A stretch of DNA of 64,000 bases from Alphaproteobacteria bacterium (GCA_016793165.1 JAEULA010000052.1:44405-108404); one strand, 5' to 3'; counted from the stretch's first letter, positions 33,678-42,796 are shown. Notes: generated by a model from the letters alone, not told the origin. Numbers and translations: made by a program.

Positions 33678-33702
33678 AACGCAGTCTGGATCGCGAAGTT
33701 CC
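33678..33702 (-). promoter_or_regulatory. EcfG-type promoter, GGAAC-N16-CGTT
   Basis: Exact match on the minus strand. The next minus-strand gene is the sigma factor, giving a leader of about 165 nt. Divergent partner at 33726-33750. Confidence 0.75.
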
Positions 33703-33725
33703 GACGCGGGCCACCAAGGCGGGCG

Positions 33726-33750
33726 GGAACTCGCCAAGGTGGTCAGCGTT
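33726..33750 (+). promoter_or_regulatory. EcfG-type promoter, GGAAC-N16-CGTT
   Basis: Exact match, 31 nt before the glucan synthesis operon. Confidence 0.85.
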
Positions 33751-33781
33751 CTGCTCCCGTCGGCAGCGAGGGTCGCAATTG

Positions 33782-35326
33782 ATGTCAGGAGCAATGGTCC
33801 GGTCTTGCCGTGCAGCGACAGCGACAGCGGCTGCGATGCTGCTGTTCAGCGCTAATCCGGCATGGAGCGACGTGGCCGCGATCTTCCGGTCGGTGGAGGC
33901 GGAGGCGGCGCGGCTGGCGGCGGCTCCGTATCAGCAGCCCGCTGCGACATCCGTTCCGACCGAGCTGCTGCGGCTTGGCTATGACCAGTATCGGTCGGTT
34001 CGCTATCGCGCGGCCGGCAATTTGTGGCGCGGAGAGTCACGCTCCTTCGAAGTGCAGCCGCTTCCGGCCGGCTTCATATTCTCGCCGCCGGTCAAGATTT
34101 TCGTCGTCAATGACGACGTCGAGCGCCCGCTGGTGGCGGCGCGCGACGCCTTTGACTGGTCCGACGCGCGGCTTGCCGAACAGTTGCCGGCGGAGATCCC
34201 GGTGGCGGGGTTCCGGCTGCTGTTCCCACTGCACCGGCCTGACCAGCTCGACGAGGTCGCGGTGTTCGTCGGGGCGACATATTTCCGCTTCCTGGGCCGC
34301 GAACAATCCTATGGGCTGTCGGCGCGGGCGATCGCGATCGATACCGGCTTGCCTCGTCGAGAGGAGTTCCCGCACTTCCGCGCGATCTGGCTCGTGGAGC
34401 CGCAGCGAAGCGCCAGCGAGATGGACGTCATGGCCGTCGTCGACAGCCCGGCCCTGGCGGGTGCGTACCGCTTCACCATTCGCCCGGGGACCGACACCAC
34501 CGTCGATGTCGAGGCCCAGCTTTTCCTACGCCACGGTGTCTCGCTTCTCGGCATCGCTCCGCTGACCAGCATGTTCCTGCGGGGCGAACGCCGGGAGCGC
34601 TCGCATCAGGACTTCCGGCCGGAGGTCCATGACGCCGACGGCCTGCTCGTGGCGACCCAGGAGGGCGAGTGGCTGTGGCGCCCGCTGGACAATCCCCAGT
34701 CGCTGGCGATCAGCGCGTTCGCGCTCAATGCGCCGCGCGGATTCGGGCTCGTTCAACGCGACCGCGATTTCGCGAGCTACCAGGATCTCGAGGCCAATTA
34801 TCACCTGCGGCCGAGCTATTGGGTGCAGCCGGTCGGAAGCTGGGGCGAGGGCGAACTGAGGCTGATTGAGATCCCAAGCCCGGCGGAGATACACGACAAC
34901 ATCGTCGCCGCCTGGGTCCCTCGCCGAGCGGCGGTGGCGGGCGATCGGCTGACGTTTCGGTACCGCGTCGTCGCATTGAAGGATGCAAGCTGGCTGTCGC
35001 CAGCCGGGCGCGCGGTGTCGACCAGGCTGGGCACGACGCAGCTGCCCGGCACCGGGGCGCCCGCGCCCAATCAGCGCCGCTTGGTCGTCGACTTCGCAGG
35101 CGGCGAGCTCGCAGTACTGCGGCCGGAACAGCCGGTGACTGCCGCCGTCGACATTCGCGGCGGCCGAGTGATCGCCACCCGCGTGGAGCCGGTCCCTGCG
35201 CTCGCGGGCTGGCGTCTGACCCTCGATGTCGAGAGCGAGGCGGCTCGACCGGCCGAGCTGCGCGCGACCTTGCGGTTGCGCGACCAGGTGCTGACGGAAA
35301 CCTGGACCTACGGATTGCGTCCGTGA
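33782..35326 (+). CDS. mdoG: Periplasmic glucan biosynthesis protein OpgG/MdoG
   Basis: 514 residues from ATG 33782; the frame is open further upstream but there overlaps the promoter. Signal peptide (TATAAAMLLFSANPAWS, cleaved near residue 29). MdoG fold: EVQPLPAGFIFSPPVKIFVV, FPLHRPDQLDEVAVFVGATYFRFLG, YGLSARAIAIDTGLP, FLRGERRERSHQDFRPEVHDADGL and GFGLVQRDRDFASYQDLEA, all conserved in OpgG/OpgD. Acts in the periplasm to shape beta-glucan backbones made by MdoH. First gene of a four-gene unit under an EcfG-type promoter. Confidence 0.95.
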   Translation: MSGAMVRSCRAATATAAAMLLFSANPAWSDVAAIFRSVEAEAARLAAAPYQQPAATSVPTELLRLGYDQYRSVRYRAAGNLWRGESRSFEVQPLPAGFIFSPPVKIFVVNDDVERPLVAARDAFDWSDARLAEQLPAEIPVAGFRLLFPLHRPDQLDEVAVFVGATYFRFLGREQSYGLSARAIAIDTGLPRREEFPHFRAIWLVEPQRSASEMDVMAVVDSPALAGAYRFTIRPGTDTTVDVEAQLFLRHGVSLLGIAPLTSMFLRGERRERSHQDFRPEVHDADGLLVATQEGEWLWRPLDNPQSLAISAFALNAPRGFGLVQRDRDFASYQDLEANYHLRPSYWVQPVGSWGEGELRLIEIPSPAEIHDNIVAAWVPRRAAVAGDRLTFRYRVVALKDASWLSPAGRAVSTRLGTTQLPGTGAPAPNQRRLVVDFAGGELAVLRPEQPVTAAVDIRGGRVIATRVEPVPALAGWRLTLDVESEAARPAELRATLRLRDQVLTETWTYGLRP

Positions 35327-37218
35327 CCATGTCGCCGACGGCCGACGATGCGCGACGCGACAGCCGCAATCGGGCTTTGCTGTTCGGGCTCGTCCTGGTG
35401 ACCACGCTGCTCGGAACGCTCGGCCTGTCGGTGATCCTCGGGGCCAACGGCCTGACTTGGCTCGAGGCTGCGCTGATTGCGCCGTTCGTCGTCACCTTTT
35501 CAGGGCTCGCGCTCTCGTTCTGGACGGCGATGATCGGTCTTGCCCTGACCGTTGCGGGGCGCAGCGACGCCGCGCCACGCCGCGGCGGCGCCCAGGCGAA
35601 CGGTTCGCGACCCCTGACGTCTCGAGTGGCGATCGTGATGCCGATCTACAACGAGGATCCCGACTCCGTGTTCGCGGGGCTGGCCGCGGTCATCCGTTCA
35701 CTGGCCGCCACCGGCCAGCTCGCCGCGTTCGACTTCTTCGTGCTCAGCGATTCCACCGATGGCGATGTCATCCGCGCCGAGAACGTCGCCTGGCGCGCGC
35801 TTCGCGCGCGTCGACCCGAGTGCGACGGCGTCTTCTACCGTCACCGCCCGAAGAACGTCGCGCGCAAGGCCGGCAACATCGCCGACTGGGTGCGGTGCTG
35901 GGGGGACGGCTACGCATGCATGGTCGTCCTGGACGCCGACAGCCTCATGGAGGGCGAGACGCTGGTGCGGCTCGCGGCGGCGATGGAGGACGATCCGCGG
36001 ATCGGCATCCTCCAGACCGTCCCGATCCCGGTGGGGCGTTGCACGGTGTTCGCGCGTGCGCTCCAGTTCACCGCCAGCTTCTATTCCAGGATTTTCGCCG
36101 TCGGTTCGGCGTTCTGGCAGCTCGGCGAGGCGCCGTACTACGGGCACAATGCCATCATCCGTGTGCACGCCTTCGCGGCTCATTGCGGCCTGCCGGATCT
36201 TCCGGGCACGCCGCCGCTGGGGGGCGAGATCCTGAGCCACGACTTCGTCGAGGCCGCGCTAATTCGACGCGGCGGCTGGAGCGTGCGAGTGCTCCCGGAG
36301 CTCACGGGCAGCTACGAGCAGCTCCCGGCCAATCTTCTCGCCTTTGCAGCGCGCGAGCGGCGCTGGGCGCAAGGCAACCTGCAGCATGCTCAAATCGTCG
36401 CTGCGCGCGGTCTGCATGGGTGCAGTCGCCTGAACCTCGCGCTCGGGGTCCTCAGCTATCTCGTCGCCCCGCTATGGCTGCTGATGCTCGTGCTCGCGAC
36501 CGCGGTCGTCGTCGAGGAGGCATGGAGCGGCCACGCGTATTTCGGCGCCGAGGTGAGCCTGTTTCCGAAGTGGCCCGAGTACCGTCCGCTCGAGACCGGC
36601 GTGCTGCTTGCGGCCACCGCCTGCCTGTTGTGGCTGCCGAAGGTCCTCATCGTCGCCTGGGCGATCATCCGCCGCGACACGCGCCGGGCATTCGGCGGGG
36701 CGTTCACTTTGCTGGCGAGCGCCGTCGCCGAAGTCCTGCTGTCGGCGGTGATGGCGCCGATCATGATGCTGTTCCACACCGCGTTCGTCGTGCAGATCCT
36801 GGCGGGAAGGAGCGTGGGGTGGCCGGCGCAGCCGCGCGAGGACCAGCGTGTTGCGTGGTCGCTGGCTGCGCGCCGTCACTTCGCTCACGTCGTACTCGGG
36901 CTGCTCTGGGCCGTCTCGGTGTGGCGCTGGGCGCCTCATTTCCTCGTATGGCTTGCGCCGATCCTCGTCGCTCTTATCGCGTCGATCCCGTTCACCGTGC
37001 TGACCAGCCGCGTGGTTGCACGGCCGTGGCTGTTCGTCACGCCGTACGAGATTTGGCCGCCGCCCATCCTGCGCCTCGCAGAGCGCGAGCATTGGGCCGC
37101 TCGCGAAGACGCTTCGCCTGGCGCGCCGGCAGAGCCGCTCGGTACCTCGGCTTGCGAGGTTGAAGCGAGCTTCGCCGCCGAAGGGCAGGATGTCGATGTG
37201 AACGGGGGCGGCCGATGA
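35323..37218 (+). CDS. mdoH: Membrane glucan glucosyltransferase OpgH/MdoH
   Basis: 631 residues; GTG 35323 overlaps the mdoG stop (GTGA) and ATG 35329 follows, so translation is coupled. Two N-terminal helices, then a GT2 catalytic domain: VAIVMPIYNEDPDSVFAGLAA, VVLDADSLMEG (DxD), FVEAALIRRGGW, ARERRWAQGNLQH (Q/RxxRW). Further helices follow. MdoH polymerises glucose from UDP-glucose and moves the chain across the inner membrane. It is shorter than the ~850-residue enterobacterial enzyme, mainly at the N-terminus, which is normal in alphaproteobacteria. Confidence 0.95.
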   Translation: MTMSPTADDARRDSRNRALLFGLVLVTTLLGTLGLSVILGANGLTWLEAALIAPFVVTFSGLALSFWTAMIGLALTVAGRSDAAPRRGGAQANGSRPLTSRVAIVMPIYNEDPDSVFAGLAAVIRSLAATGQLAAFDFFVLSDSTDGDVIRAENVAWRALRARRPECDGVFYRHRPKNVARKAGNIADWVRCWGDGYACMVVLDADSLMEGETLVRLAAAMEDDPRIGILQTVPIPVGRCTVFARALQFTASFYSRIFAVGSAFWQLGEAPYYGHNAIIRVHAFAAHCGLPDLPGTPPLGGEILSHDFVEAALIRRGGWSVRVLPELTGSYEQLPANLLAFAARERRWAQGNLQHAQIVAARGLHGCSRLNLALGVLSYLVAPLWLLMLVLATAVVVEEAWSGHAYFGAEVSLFPKWPEYRPLETGVLLAATACLLWLPKVLIVAWAIIRRDTRRAFGGAFTLLASAVAEVLLSAVMAPIMMLFHTAFVVQILAGRSVGWPAQPREDQRVAWSLAARRHFAHVVLGLLWAVSVWRWAPHFLVWLAPILVALIASIPFTVLTSRVVARPWLFVTPYEIWPPPILRLAEREHWAAREDASPGAPAEPLGTSACEVEASFAAEGQDVDVNGGGR

Positions 37219-37664
37219 CTCCCGGTCAGCGGCCCGATGAAGTCGGCGCGTTGATCGGCGAGGACCCGCGCTTCCAGGCACGGATGTGGCGAATCGAGCG
37301 CGTGGCCTGGGTGGCGATGGTGCTCGTGATCGCGTCCGGACTCGCTGGCGCGTTCGGCAATGGCTGGCTTGCCACGCAAACCGCGGCGTCGCACTCAGGG
37401 GAGACCCTCGTCGCCTATGACAGCCTCATGCGATGGAGCGTGGAGTACGAGCTTCATGCGAAGGCGAGGGGCGACCTGCCGCATCAGGCCGTCGAGCTCG
37501 ATGCGGGGCTGCTCGAAGGTCTTCGGATCGTCGACACGCAGCGCTTGAGGGCGAATGAACTGGTGATCCGGGTCACGCCCAGGCGGCGTTTCGATCGCAT
37601 CCGCGGCGCCATCCGCCTCGGCGGGGACGAGCGCGTCCCCATCGACGTCGTCGTCCTGCCCTGA
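37215..37664 (+). CDS. Small membrane protein, unknown, in glucan operon
   Basis: 149 residues, ATG 37215 overlapping the mdoH stop (ATGA). One helix near residues 30-48 (WVAMVLVIASGLAGAFGNGW), then a periplasmic beta-rich domain (LMRWSVEYELHAKARG, ELVIRVTPRRRFDRI, RVPIDVVVLP). No family recognised. Perhaps a partner of the DUF421 protein that follows 3 nt later. Confidence 0.75.
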   Translation: MTPGQRPDEVGALIGEDPRFQARMWRIERVAWVAMVLVIASGLAGAFGNGWLATQTAASHSGETLVAYDSLMRWSVEYELHAKARGDLPHQAVELDAGLLEGLRIVDTQRLRANELVIRVTPRRRFDRIRGAIRLGGDERVPIDVVVLP

Positions 37665-37667
37665 GCC

Positions 37668-38141
37668 ATGGACTCGGTTCTCCGCGCCGCCCTGATGTAC
37701 GGAATCCTGCTGCTGCTGTTCCGGGCGACGGGCCGCCGCACGCTGCATCAGATGACCAGCTTCGACATCGTGCTGCTGCTGTTCATCGGCGAGGCGACGC
37801 AGCAGGCGCTACTCGGCCCCGACAGCTCGCTCACCAACGCCTTGCTTGTGATCGTGACGCTGCTCGCGATCGATGTCGGCCTGTCCCTGATCAAACGCCG
37901 CTGGCAATGCGCGGAGCGCTTGATCGAGGGGTTGCCCACGATTCTCCTCATCCACGGACGCCCGCTCGAGGGCCGCCTCGACCGCGCGCGCATCAGCACG
38001 GGCGACGTCCTGCAGGCGGCGCGCCAACTTCACGGCATCACCAAGCTTGCCGACATCGATCTCGCCGTTCTCGAAGTCGACGGGCGGATTTCGATCGTGC
38101 CGCAGCCAGGCAGGGAACCGGCCCCGCCTTCCGATCGGTGA
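37668..38141 (+). CDS. DUF421 (YetF-like) membrane protein
   Basis: 157 residues, ATG 37668. Three N-terminal helices with FRATGRRTLHQMTSFDIVLLLFIGEATQQALLG, then the cytoplasmic DUF421 domain (LLIHGRPLEGRLDRARISTGDVLQAARQLHGITKLADIDLAVLEVDGRISIVP), matching YetF/YcaP proteins. Function unclear; often stress-induced in Bacillus and proteobacteria. Last gene of the mdoGH unit. Confidence 0.9.
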   Translation: MDSVLRAALMYGILLLLFRATGRRTLHQMTSFDIVLLLFIGEATQQALLGPDSSLTNALLVIVTLLAIDVGLSLIKRRWQCAERLIEGLPTILLIHGRPLEGRLDRARISTGDVLQAARQLHGITKLADIDLAVLEVDGRISIVPQPGREPAPPSDR

Positions 38142-38165
38142 GGTGCATCGACCTGATGCCGAGCG

Positions 38166-40658
38166 TCAGCGTCGCCGGGCCACGGCCGGGGCAGCGACAA
38201 GCCGGCGGATCGCGTCGCGCAACGGACGTGCGGCTTCCGCGAAGTCCGCCCAGGGATCGCGGCGCAGCGGTGACGTCAGCAATGTCGCCAGGCGGCAGGA
38301 GCCGGGTGTCAGGTCCGGTCCAACGGCGCTCCAGGGGAGGGGGCAGGCGACCGGTGCGCCGGGTCGTGCCCGTGGCGACCACGATGCGATCGCGGTCGCG
38401 AGACGATCGTTGCGGAGATAGTCGACGAAGATTCGCCCGGCGCGTGCGCGCTTGGCCAGGGAGGCGGTGAATCGGGTGGGCTGATCGGATTGCAGCCGCA
38501 GTGCGATGAGGCGAGAGAACTGCTTCGCCTCCGGCCAGGTCAGCTTGCCGCCCCGCCGCTCGTCGGCGAGCGGCACTACGATATGCAGGCCCTTGCCGCC
38601 GGTCGAGCGCGCGAAGGCGGCGAGGCCTAAGGCGGAGAGGCGGCGACGCAGATCCTTTGCAGCCGCGACCACGTCGCCGAAGTCGACGCCGTCGCCCGGA
38701 TCGAGATCGAAGACGAGGCGATCGGGGCACTCGACATCCTCGACTCGCGCGCCCCAGGGATGCAGCTCGACCACGCTCATCTGCGCCAGCGCGATCAGGC
38801 CGGCGACGTCGGCGATCCACAGGAACGGCCGCGGTTGCCCCGGCACGTCAAGCAGTCGGATCAACGACGTCGCGCGCGGCATCGCATGCCGCTGGAAGAA
38901 CGTCTTGCCGATATCGTCGGGCGCGCGGACGATGGACAGCGGCCGGTGCGCGAGATGACGCAACAGACGCTCGCCATAGCGCTCGTAGTACCGCGCCAGA
39001 TCGCCCTTGGTGACGGCGGCATCGCCGGTGCTCGCCGGCCAGATGCGGCGCTCGGGATGCGAGATGGCGACGCCCGCGATGGCGAGGGGCGCATGACGGG
39101 GCGGGAGGGCGGATTGCGGGTCGTCGGTCTCCCGCGTCAGGGACTTGAACGACGCATGACGCAGCAGGCCATCGGCAGTCCAGCCGGAGAATTCGACTTC
39201 CGCGCGGCGCGTCGGCTCGACCCAATTCACGTCGCGCGCGGCCGGCTGCGACTTGCCGGCAAACGGCGAGGTGTCGCGCTTGTTCGCCTTCAGGGCGCGG
39301 AGCAGTTCGCCGCTGTTGGTGGCATTGAATCCCGTGCCGACGCGGCCGACATGCACGAGCTTCCCGTCGCGCGACACCCCAAGGACAAGGGCACCGATCG
39401 CCGTCTTGCCGCGATCGCGCCGAGGGGTCCACCCGCCGATCACGAAGTCCTCGATGCCGCGGCATTTCGCCTTCGTCCATTGCGGCGTACGCCCCGAGCG
39501 GTAGCTCGAATCGAGGCGCTTCGACACGATTCCCTCCAGTGCCATCTTGCAGGCGGAATGGAGCACCACGGCGCCCGGCTCCGCCACATGGTCCAAGAGC
39601 CGTATGGCCGAGGCGTCCCCCGGGCGCCGCCTGGCCAGAAGCGCCCGCAGCATGGTCTTGCGCTGCTTCAGCGGCAATTCGCGGCGATCGTTGCCGCGCA
39701 GGAACAGCACGTCGAACGCGAAGTAGACGAGATCCCGGGTGCGTTCAGACTTGATCGCTACCTGCAGCCGGGCGAAGTCGGGCGCGCCGTCATCGTCCAG
39801 CGCGACGATCTCGCCATCGAGAAGACAATCCGGCAGCGCCCGCGCAGCGCGTTCGATTTCGCCGAAGCGAGCGGTCCAATCGAGTCCGGATCGGGTGAGG
39901 AGGCGGGCTCGCTTCCGCTCGACGCGCAGCTGCATGCGATAGCCATCGAGCTTCACTTCGTGGATCCACTCCGGTCCGGAGGGCGGGCGGTCGACCAGGA
40001 GGCACAGCTGCGGCGGGACGAAACGCGGCATCGTCGCCGCCGTTCGGGGCCGCGCATCCTCGGTGATCTGGGACAGCGTCCTGCCCGAGGCGACCGACCG
40101 CGTCGCGGCAAGTGCCGCGTCTCCCGCGCCGGGTCGCGCGAACGCGTCGTTGCGCTTCATGAGCAGCCAATTCGCCCGCTTCTTCGGCTTGTGTTCCCGC
40201 AAGCGAACCAGCGTCCACTCGCCGCGGAGCCGCTCGCCGAAAAGCTCGAAGCGCAGCTTTCCCGCCGCGAGGCCCGCGTCGACGTCTTCGCCGGGGGCCG
40301 GCCGCCACGTGCCGCGATCCCAGAGCTGCACCGAGCCGCCGCCGTACTGGCCCTCGGGGATGGTGCCCTCGAAGTCGCCGTATTCGAGCGGATGGTCTTC
40401 CACCTCCACGGCCAGCCGTTTCACGCCCGGATCGAGCGATGGTCCGCGCGTCACCGCCCAGGAGCGAAAGGCCCCGCGCCAGGCAAGTCGCAGGTCGTAG
40501 TGGAGACGGCGCGCCGCATGCCTTTGCATCACATAGGCGAGGCTCGACGCGCCCCGGGTCCTCGGCGGGACGCCGCGCGGTTCCGATGTCGAGGCGAAAT
40601 CCCGCTTGCCGCGATATGTCGCGAGACGGTCGCGACGAGGCGACGGGCGACGGGCCAT
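38166..40658 (-). CDS. ligD: ATP-dependent DNA ligase LigD (PE-LIG-POL)
   Basis: 830 residues. N-terminal 3'-phosphoesterase (residues ~40-150: MQRHAARRLHYDLRLAW, HPLEYGDFEGTIPEGQYGGG). Central ligase with the adenylated lysine in EVKLDGYRMQL (Lys236), followed by LDGEIVALDDDG and KSERTRDLVYFAFDVLFL. C-terminal polymerase/primase (~530-810: HPERRIWPAS, DDIGKTFFQRHA, LVFDLDPGDGVDF, GGKGLHIVVPL). Domain order as in Pseudomonas LigD. With Ku it repairs double-strand breaks by end joining in non-growing cells. ATG 40658 directly abuts the ku stop, so the two are coupled. Confidence 0.97.
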   Translation of the reverse strand: MARRPSPRRDRLATYRGKRDFASTSEPRGVPPRTRGASSLAYVMQRHAARRLHYDLRLAWRGAFRSWAVTRGPSLDPGVKRLAVEVEDHPLEYGDFEGTIPEGQYGGGSVQLWDRGTWRPAPGEDVDAGLAAGKLRFELFGERLRGEWTLVRLREHKPKKRANWLLMKRNDAFARPGAGDAALAATRSVASGRTLSQITEDARPRTAATMPRFVPPQLCLLVDRPPSGPEWIHEVKLDGYRMQLRVERKRARLLTRSGLDWTARFGEIERAARALPDCLLDGEIVALDDDGAPDFARLQVAIKSERTRDLVYFAFDVLFLRGNDRRELPLKQRKTMLRALLARRRPGDASAIRLLDHVAEPGAVVLHSACKMALEGIVSKRLDSSYRSGRTPQWTKAKCRGIEDFVIGGWTPRRDRGKTAIGALVLGVSRDGKLVHVGRVGTGFNATNSGELLRALKANKRDTSPFAGKSQPAARDVNWVEPTRRAEVEFSGWTADGLLRHASFKSLTRETDDPQSALPPRHAPLAIAGVAISHPERRIWPASTGDAAVTKGDLARYYERYGERLLRHLAHRPLSIVRAPDDIGKTFFQRHAMPRATSLIRLLDVPGQPRPFLWIADVAGLIALAQMSVVELHPWGARVEDVECPDRLVFDLDPGDGVDFGDVVAAAKDLRRRLSALGLAAFARSTGGKGLHIVVPLADERRGGKLTWPEAKQFSRLIALRLQSDQPTRFTASLAKRARAGRIFVDYLRNDRLATAIASWSPRARPGAPVACPLPWSAVGPDLTPGSCRLATLLTSPLRRDPWADFAEAARPLRDAIRRLVAAPAVARRR

Positions 40659-41501
40659 TCATCGGGCCGCGCGGCGCTTGCGACCCGTCGCTCGGGTCGG
40701 GGCCGGCGTGGCGGCCCGCGGGCGCTGCTGCCGCAAGCTGCGGCGCAAGGCGTCCATCAGGCTGACCACGTTGTCGGCGCGCGGTCGCGCCCGGCTCTTG
40801 CTGCCGCCTCCGCCGCCGTCGCGCTTGCGCGCGATCAGCTCGCGCAACGCGTCTTCGTAGCGGTCCTTGAACTCGCTGGGATCGAACGGCCCGTGTCGCT
40901 GAGTCATGATCTGGCGGGCGATCTCGATCATGCCGGCGTCCGCCCTGCGCTGCGGGATGTCGTTGAACAGCTCCTCGGCGTCGCGCACCTCGTCATGGGA
41001 GCGCAACGTGGTCACCAGCATGCCCCGGTCTCTCGGCTCGATTGCGACCAGGCGCTCGCGCGTATGCAGGGAGAGACGCGCGATGGCGATGCTGCCCGCC
41101 TGTCGCATGGCCTCGCGGATCACGATGAAGGCGTCGGCGCCTGCCTTGCCGTCGGGCACCATGTAGTAGGGATCGTTCCACCAGATGCGGTCGATGGCAT
41201 CGGCATCGACGAAGCGTTCGATATCGACCGTGCGCGTGCTCTCCAGCCGAACCGATCGGAGCTCGTCGTCCGTCAATACGATGTGGTCGCCGCTCTCGAT
41301 CTCGAACCCCTTCACGAGTTCCTTGCGCTCGACCTCGCCGGCGTCGGGGTCCACCGGGACCATGCGGATGCGATTGCCGGTGGCCGGGTTGATCAGATGC
41401 AGGTCGATGTCGCCCACCCGCGTCGTCGCGTTGTAGAGCGCGACGGGGCAGGCGACCAACGACAGCTTGAGATGGCCTTCCCAGATCGGTCGTGCCGCCA
41501 T
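40659..41501 (-). CDS. ku: Bacterial Ku protein
   Basis: 280 residues from ATG 41501 with GAGGAC. Ku core: PIWEGHLKLSLVACPVALYNAT, GNRIRMVPVDPDAGEVERKELVKGFE, RTVDIERFVDADAIDRIWWNDPYYMVPDG, IAIARLSLHTRERLVAIEPRDRGM. C-terminal tail is Arg/Lys-rich. Binds DNA ends as a homodimer and recruits LigD. First gene of ku-ligD under an exact EcfG-type promoter, consistent with end joining in stressed or stationary cells. Confidence 0.96.
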   Translation of the reverse strand: MAARPIWEGHLKLSLVACPVALYNATTRVGDIDLHLINPATGNRIRMVPVDPDAGEVERKELVKGFEIESGDHIVLTDDELRSVRLESTRTVDIERFVDADAIDRIWWNDPYYMVPDGKAGADAFIVIREAMRQAGSIAIARLSLHTRERLVAIEPRDRGMLVTTLRSHDEVRDAEELFNDIPQRRADAGMIEIARQIMTQRHGPFDPSEFKDRYEDALRELIARKRDGGGGGSKSRARPRADNVVSLMDALRRSLRQQRPRAATPAPTRATGRKRRAAR

Positions 41502-41556
41502 GATCGTCCTCAGGATGTCGCCGACGTCGAGCGCGATGATTGCCGACGCCCGAGTC

Positions 41557-41581
41557 AACGACCGATGCGGTGCGAAGTTCC
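41557..41581 (-). promoter_or_regulatory. EcfG-type promoter, GGAAC-N16-CGTT
   Basis: Exact match on the minus strand, 56 nt before ku. Divergent partner at 41594-41618, 12 bp between -35 elements. Confidence 0.85.
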
Positions 41582-41593
41582 ACTGGTGCCGGG

Positions 41594-41618
41594 GGAACCC
41601 CGGCGGCCGCAGCCCGTT
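41594..41618 (+). promoter_or_regulatory. EcfG-type promoter, GGAAC-N16-CGTT
   Basis: Exact match, 19 nt before the oxidoreductase start. Confidence 0.85.
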
Positions 41619-41636
41619 GTTGCCTAGAGGTCCCCG

Positions 41637-42755
41637 ATGCCGAAATCGCGCATTCGATACGCCGTCGCCGGGTTGGGCTACATCACGCAGGTCGCCATGC
41701 TGCCGGCTTTCGCGGGCGCATCGCGCAACAGCCAGCTGGCGGCGCTGTTGTCCGGAGACCGAACGAAGCTCCGGGCGTTGGGGCGGCGATACGGTGTGGC
41801 GCAGCTCGGCGGCTACGACGACCTGCGGCGCCTCGTCGCCGAGGACCTTGTCGATGCGCTGTATGTCGGTCTGCCCAACACGATGCATCGCGACCTTGTC
41901 GTCGCCGCCGGTCGGCTCGGTGTTCCGGTCCTGTGCGAGAAGCCGCTGGCCACGACCCTGGCCGACTGCCGAGCGATGATCGCCGCCACCCGGCGGCTGC
42001 CGGGCGCCCTGATGACCGCCTATCGTCTGCATTTCGAGCCCGGATATCTCGCGGCGCTCGATGCGATCCACTCCGGGCGGATCGGGAAGCCGCGGTTCTT
42101 CGCCTCGCAGTTCTCGATGCAGGTGCGGCCGGGCAACATCCGCACGCGAGCCGAACTCGGCGGGGGCCCGCTCTTCGATCTCGGCATCTACTGCGTGAAT
42201 GCCGCGCGCCACGTGTTCCGCGCGGAGCCGGTCGAGGTCATGGCCCAGTTGACGCGCGGCGCCGATCGGCGGTTTCGCGATGTCGAGGAGATGGCGCAGG
42301 TGCTGTTGCGCTTCCCCGGTGGCCGGTTCGCAAGCTTCACCTGCAGCCTCGGCGCATCGGATGCATCGAACTTCCAGGTCTGGGGCGTCGCCGGCAGCGT
42401 TCGGCTTGAGCAGGCCTACGAAATGGCCGGCGCCAAGACGTTGATCGTCGAGCACATGTCGCGAGGCGCCCTGAAGCGCAATGAAAGTCGCTTCGCAAAG
42501 CTCGATCAGTTCGCGCCGCTGCTGCTGGCCTTCTCCGCCGCCGTCCAGGATTCGCGCGAGGCGGCACCGAGCGGGAAGGAAGGCGCGGCCGATGTTCGCG
42601 TCCTGGAGGCGATCTTCGAGTCCGGGCGGAGGCGAGCGTCCGTGCGCCTGCCGCCTTTGCCATTCTCCGGGCGGCGCCTGTCGCGGGCAGACGCCTCGAC
42701 GATCGAGGCGCATGCCAAGCCGGTGCTGGTTCGCGCGCGAGCGCCGTCGCGATAG
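41637..42755 (+). CDS. Gfo/Idh/MocA family NAD(P)-dependent oxidoreductase
   Basis: 372 residues, ATG 41637 with AGAGGT. N-terminal Rossmann fold with VAGLGYITQVAMLPAF and the family motif VPVLCEKPLATTLADC (Glu-Lys-Pro). C-terminal domain carries GGGPLFDLGIYCVNAARHVF, the substrate-domain signature with Asp and His. These enzymes oxidise or reduce sugars and polyols, or act on related compounds; the exact substrate is not evident. Divergent from ku-ligD and under the same type of promoter. Confidence 0.92.
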   Translation: MPKSRIRYAVAGLGYITQVAMLPAFAGASRNSQLAALLSGDRTKLRALGRRYGVAQLGGYDDLRRLVAEDLVDALYVGLPNTMHRDLVVAAGRLGVPVLCEKPLATTLADCRAMIAATRRLPGALMTAYRLHFEPGYLAALDAIHSGRIGKPRFFASQFSMQVRPGNIRTRAELGGGPLFDLGIYCVNAARHVFRAEPVEVMAQLTRGADRRFRDVEEMAQVLLRFPGGRFASFTCSLGASDASNFQVWGVAGSVRLEQAYEMAGAKTLIVEHMSRGALKRNESRFAKLDQFAPLLLAFSAAVQDSREAAPSGKEGAADVRVLEAIFESGRRRASVRLPPLPFSGRRLSRADASTIEAHAKPVLVRARAPSR

Positions 42756-42796
42756 CGCGCGAGCGCCTGGCGGCTCGCGATCGTCCGCTGCGGAGG

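Noticed and set aside
38760..41627. 955-residue open frame on the plus strand opposite ligD and ku
   Set aside because: Pure antisense shadow of two clearly conserved genes; its composition is dominated by Arg, Ala, Gly and Asp as expected from GC-rich reverse frames.
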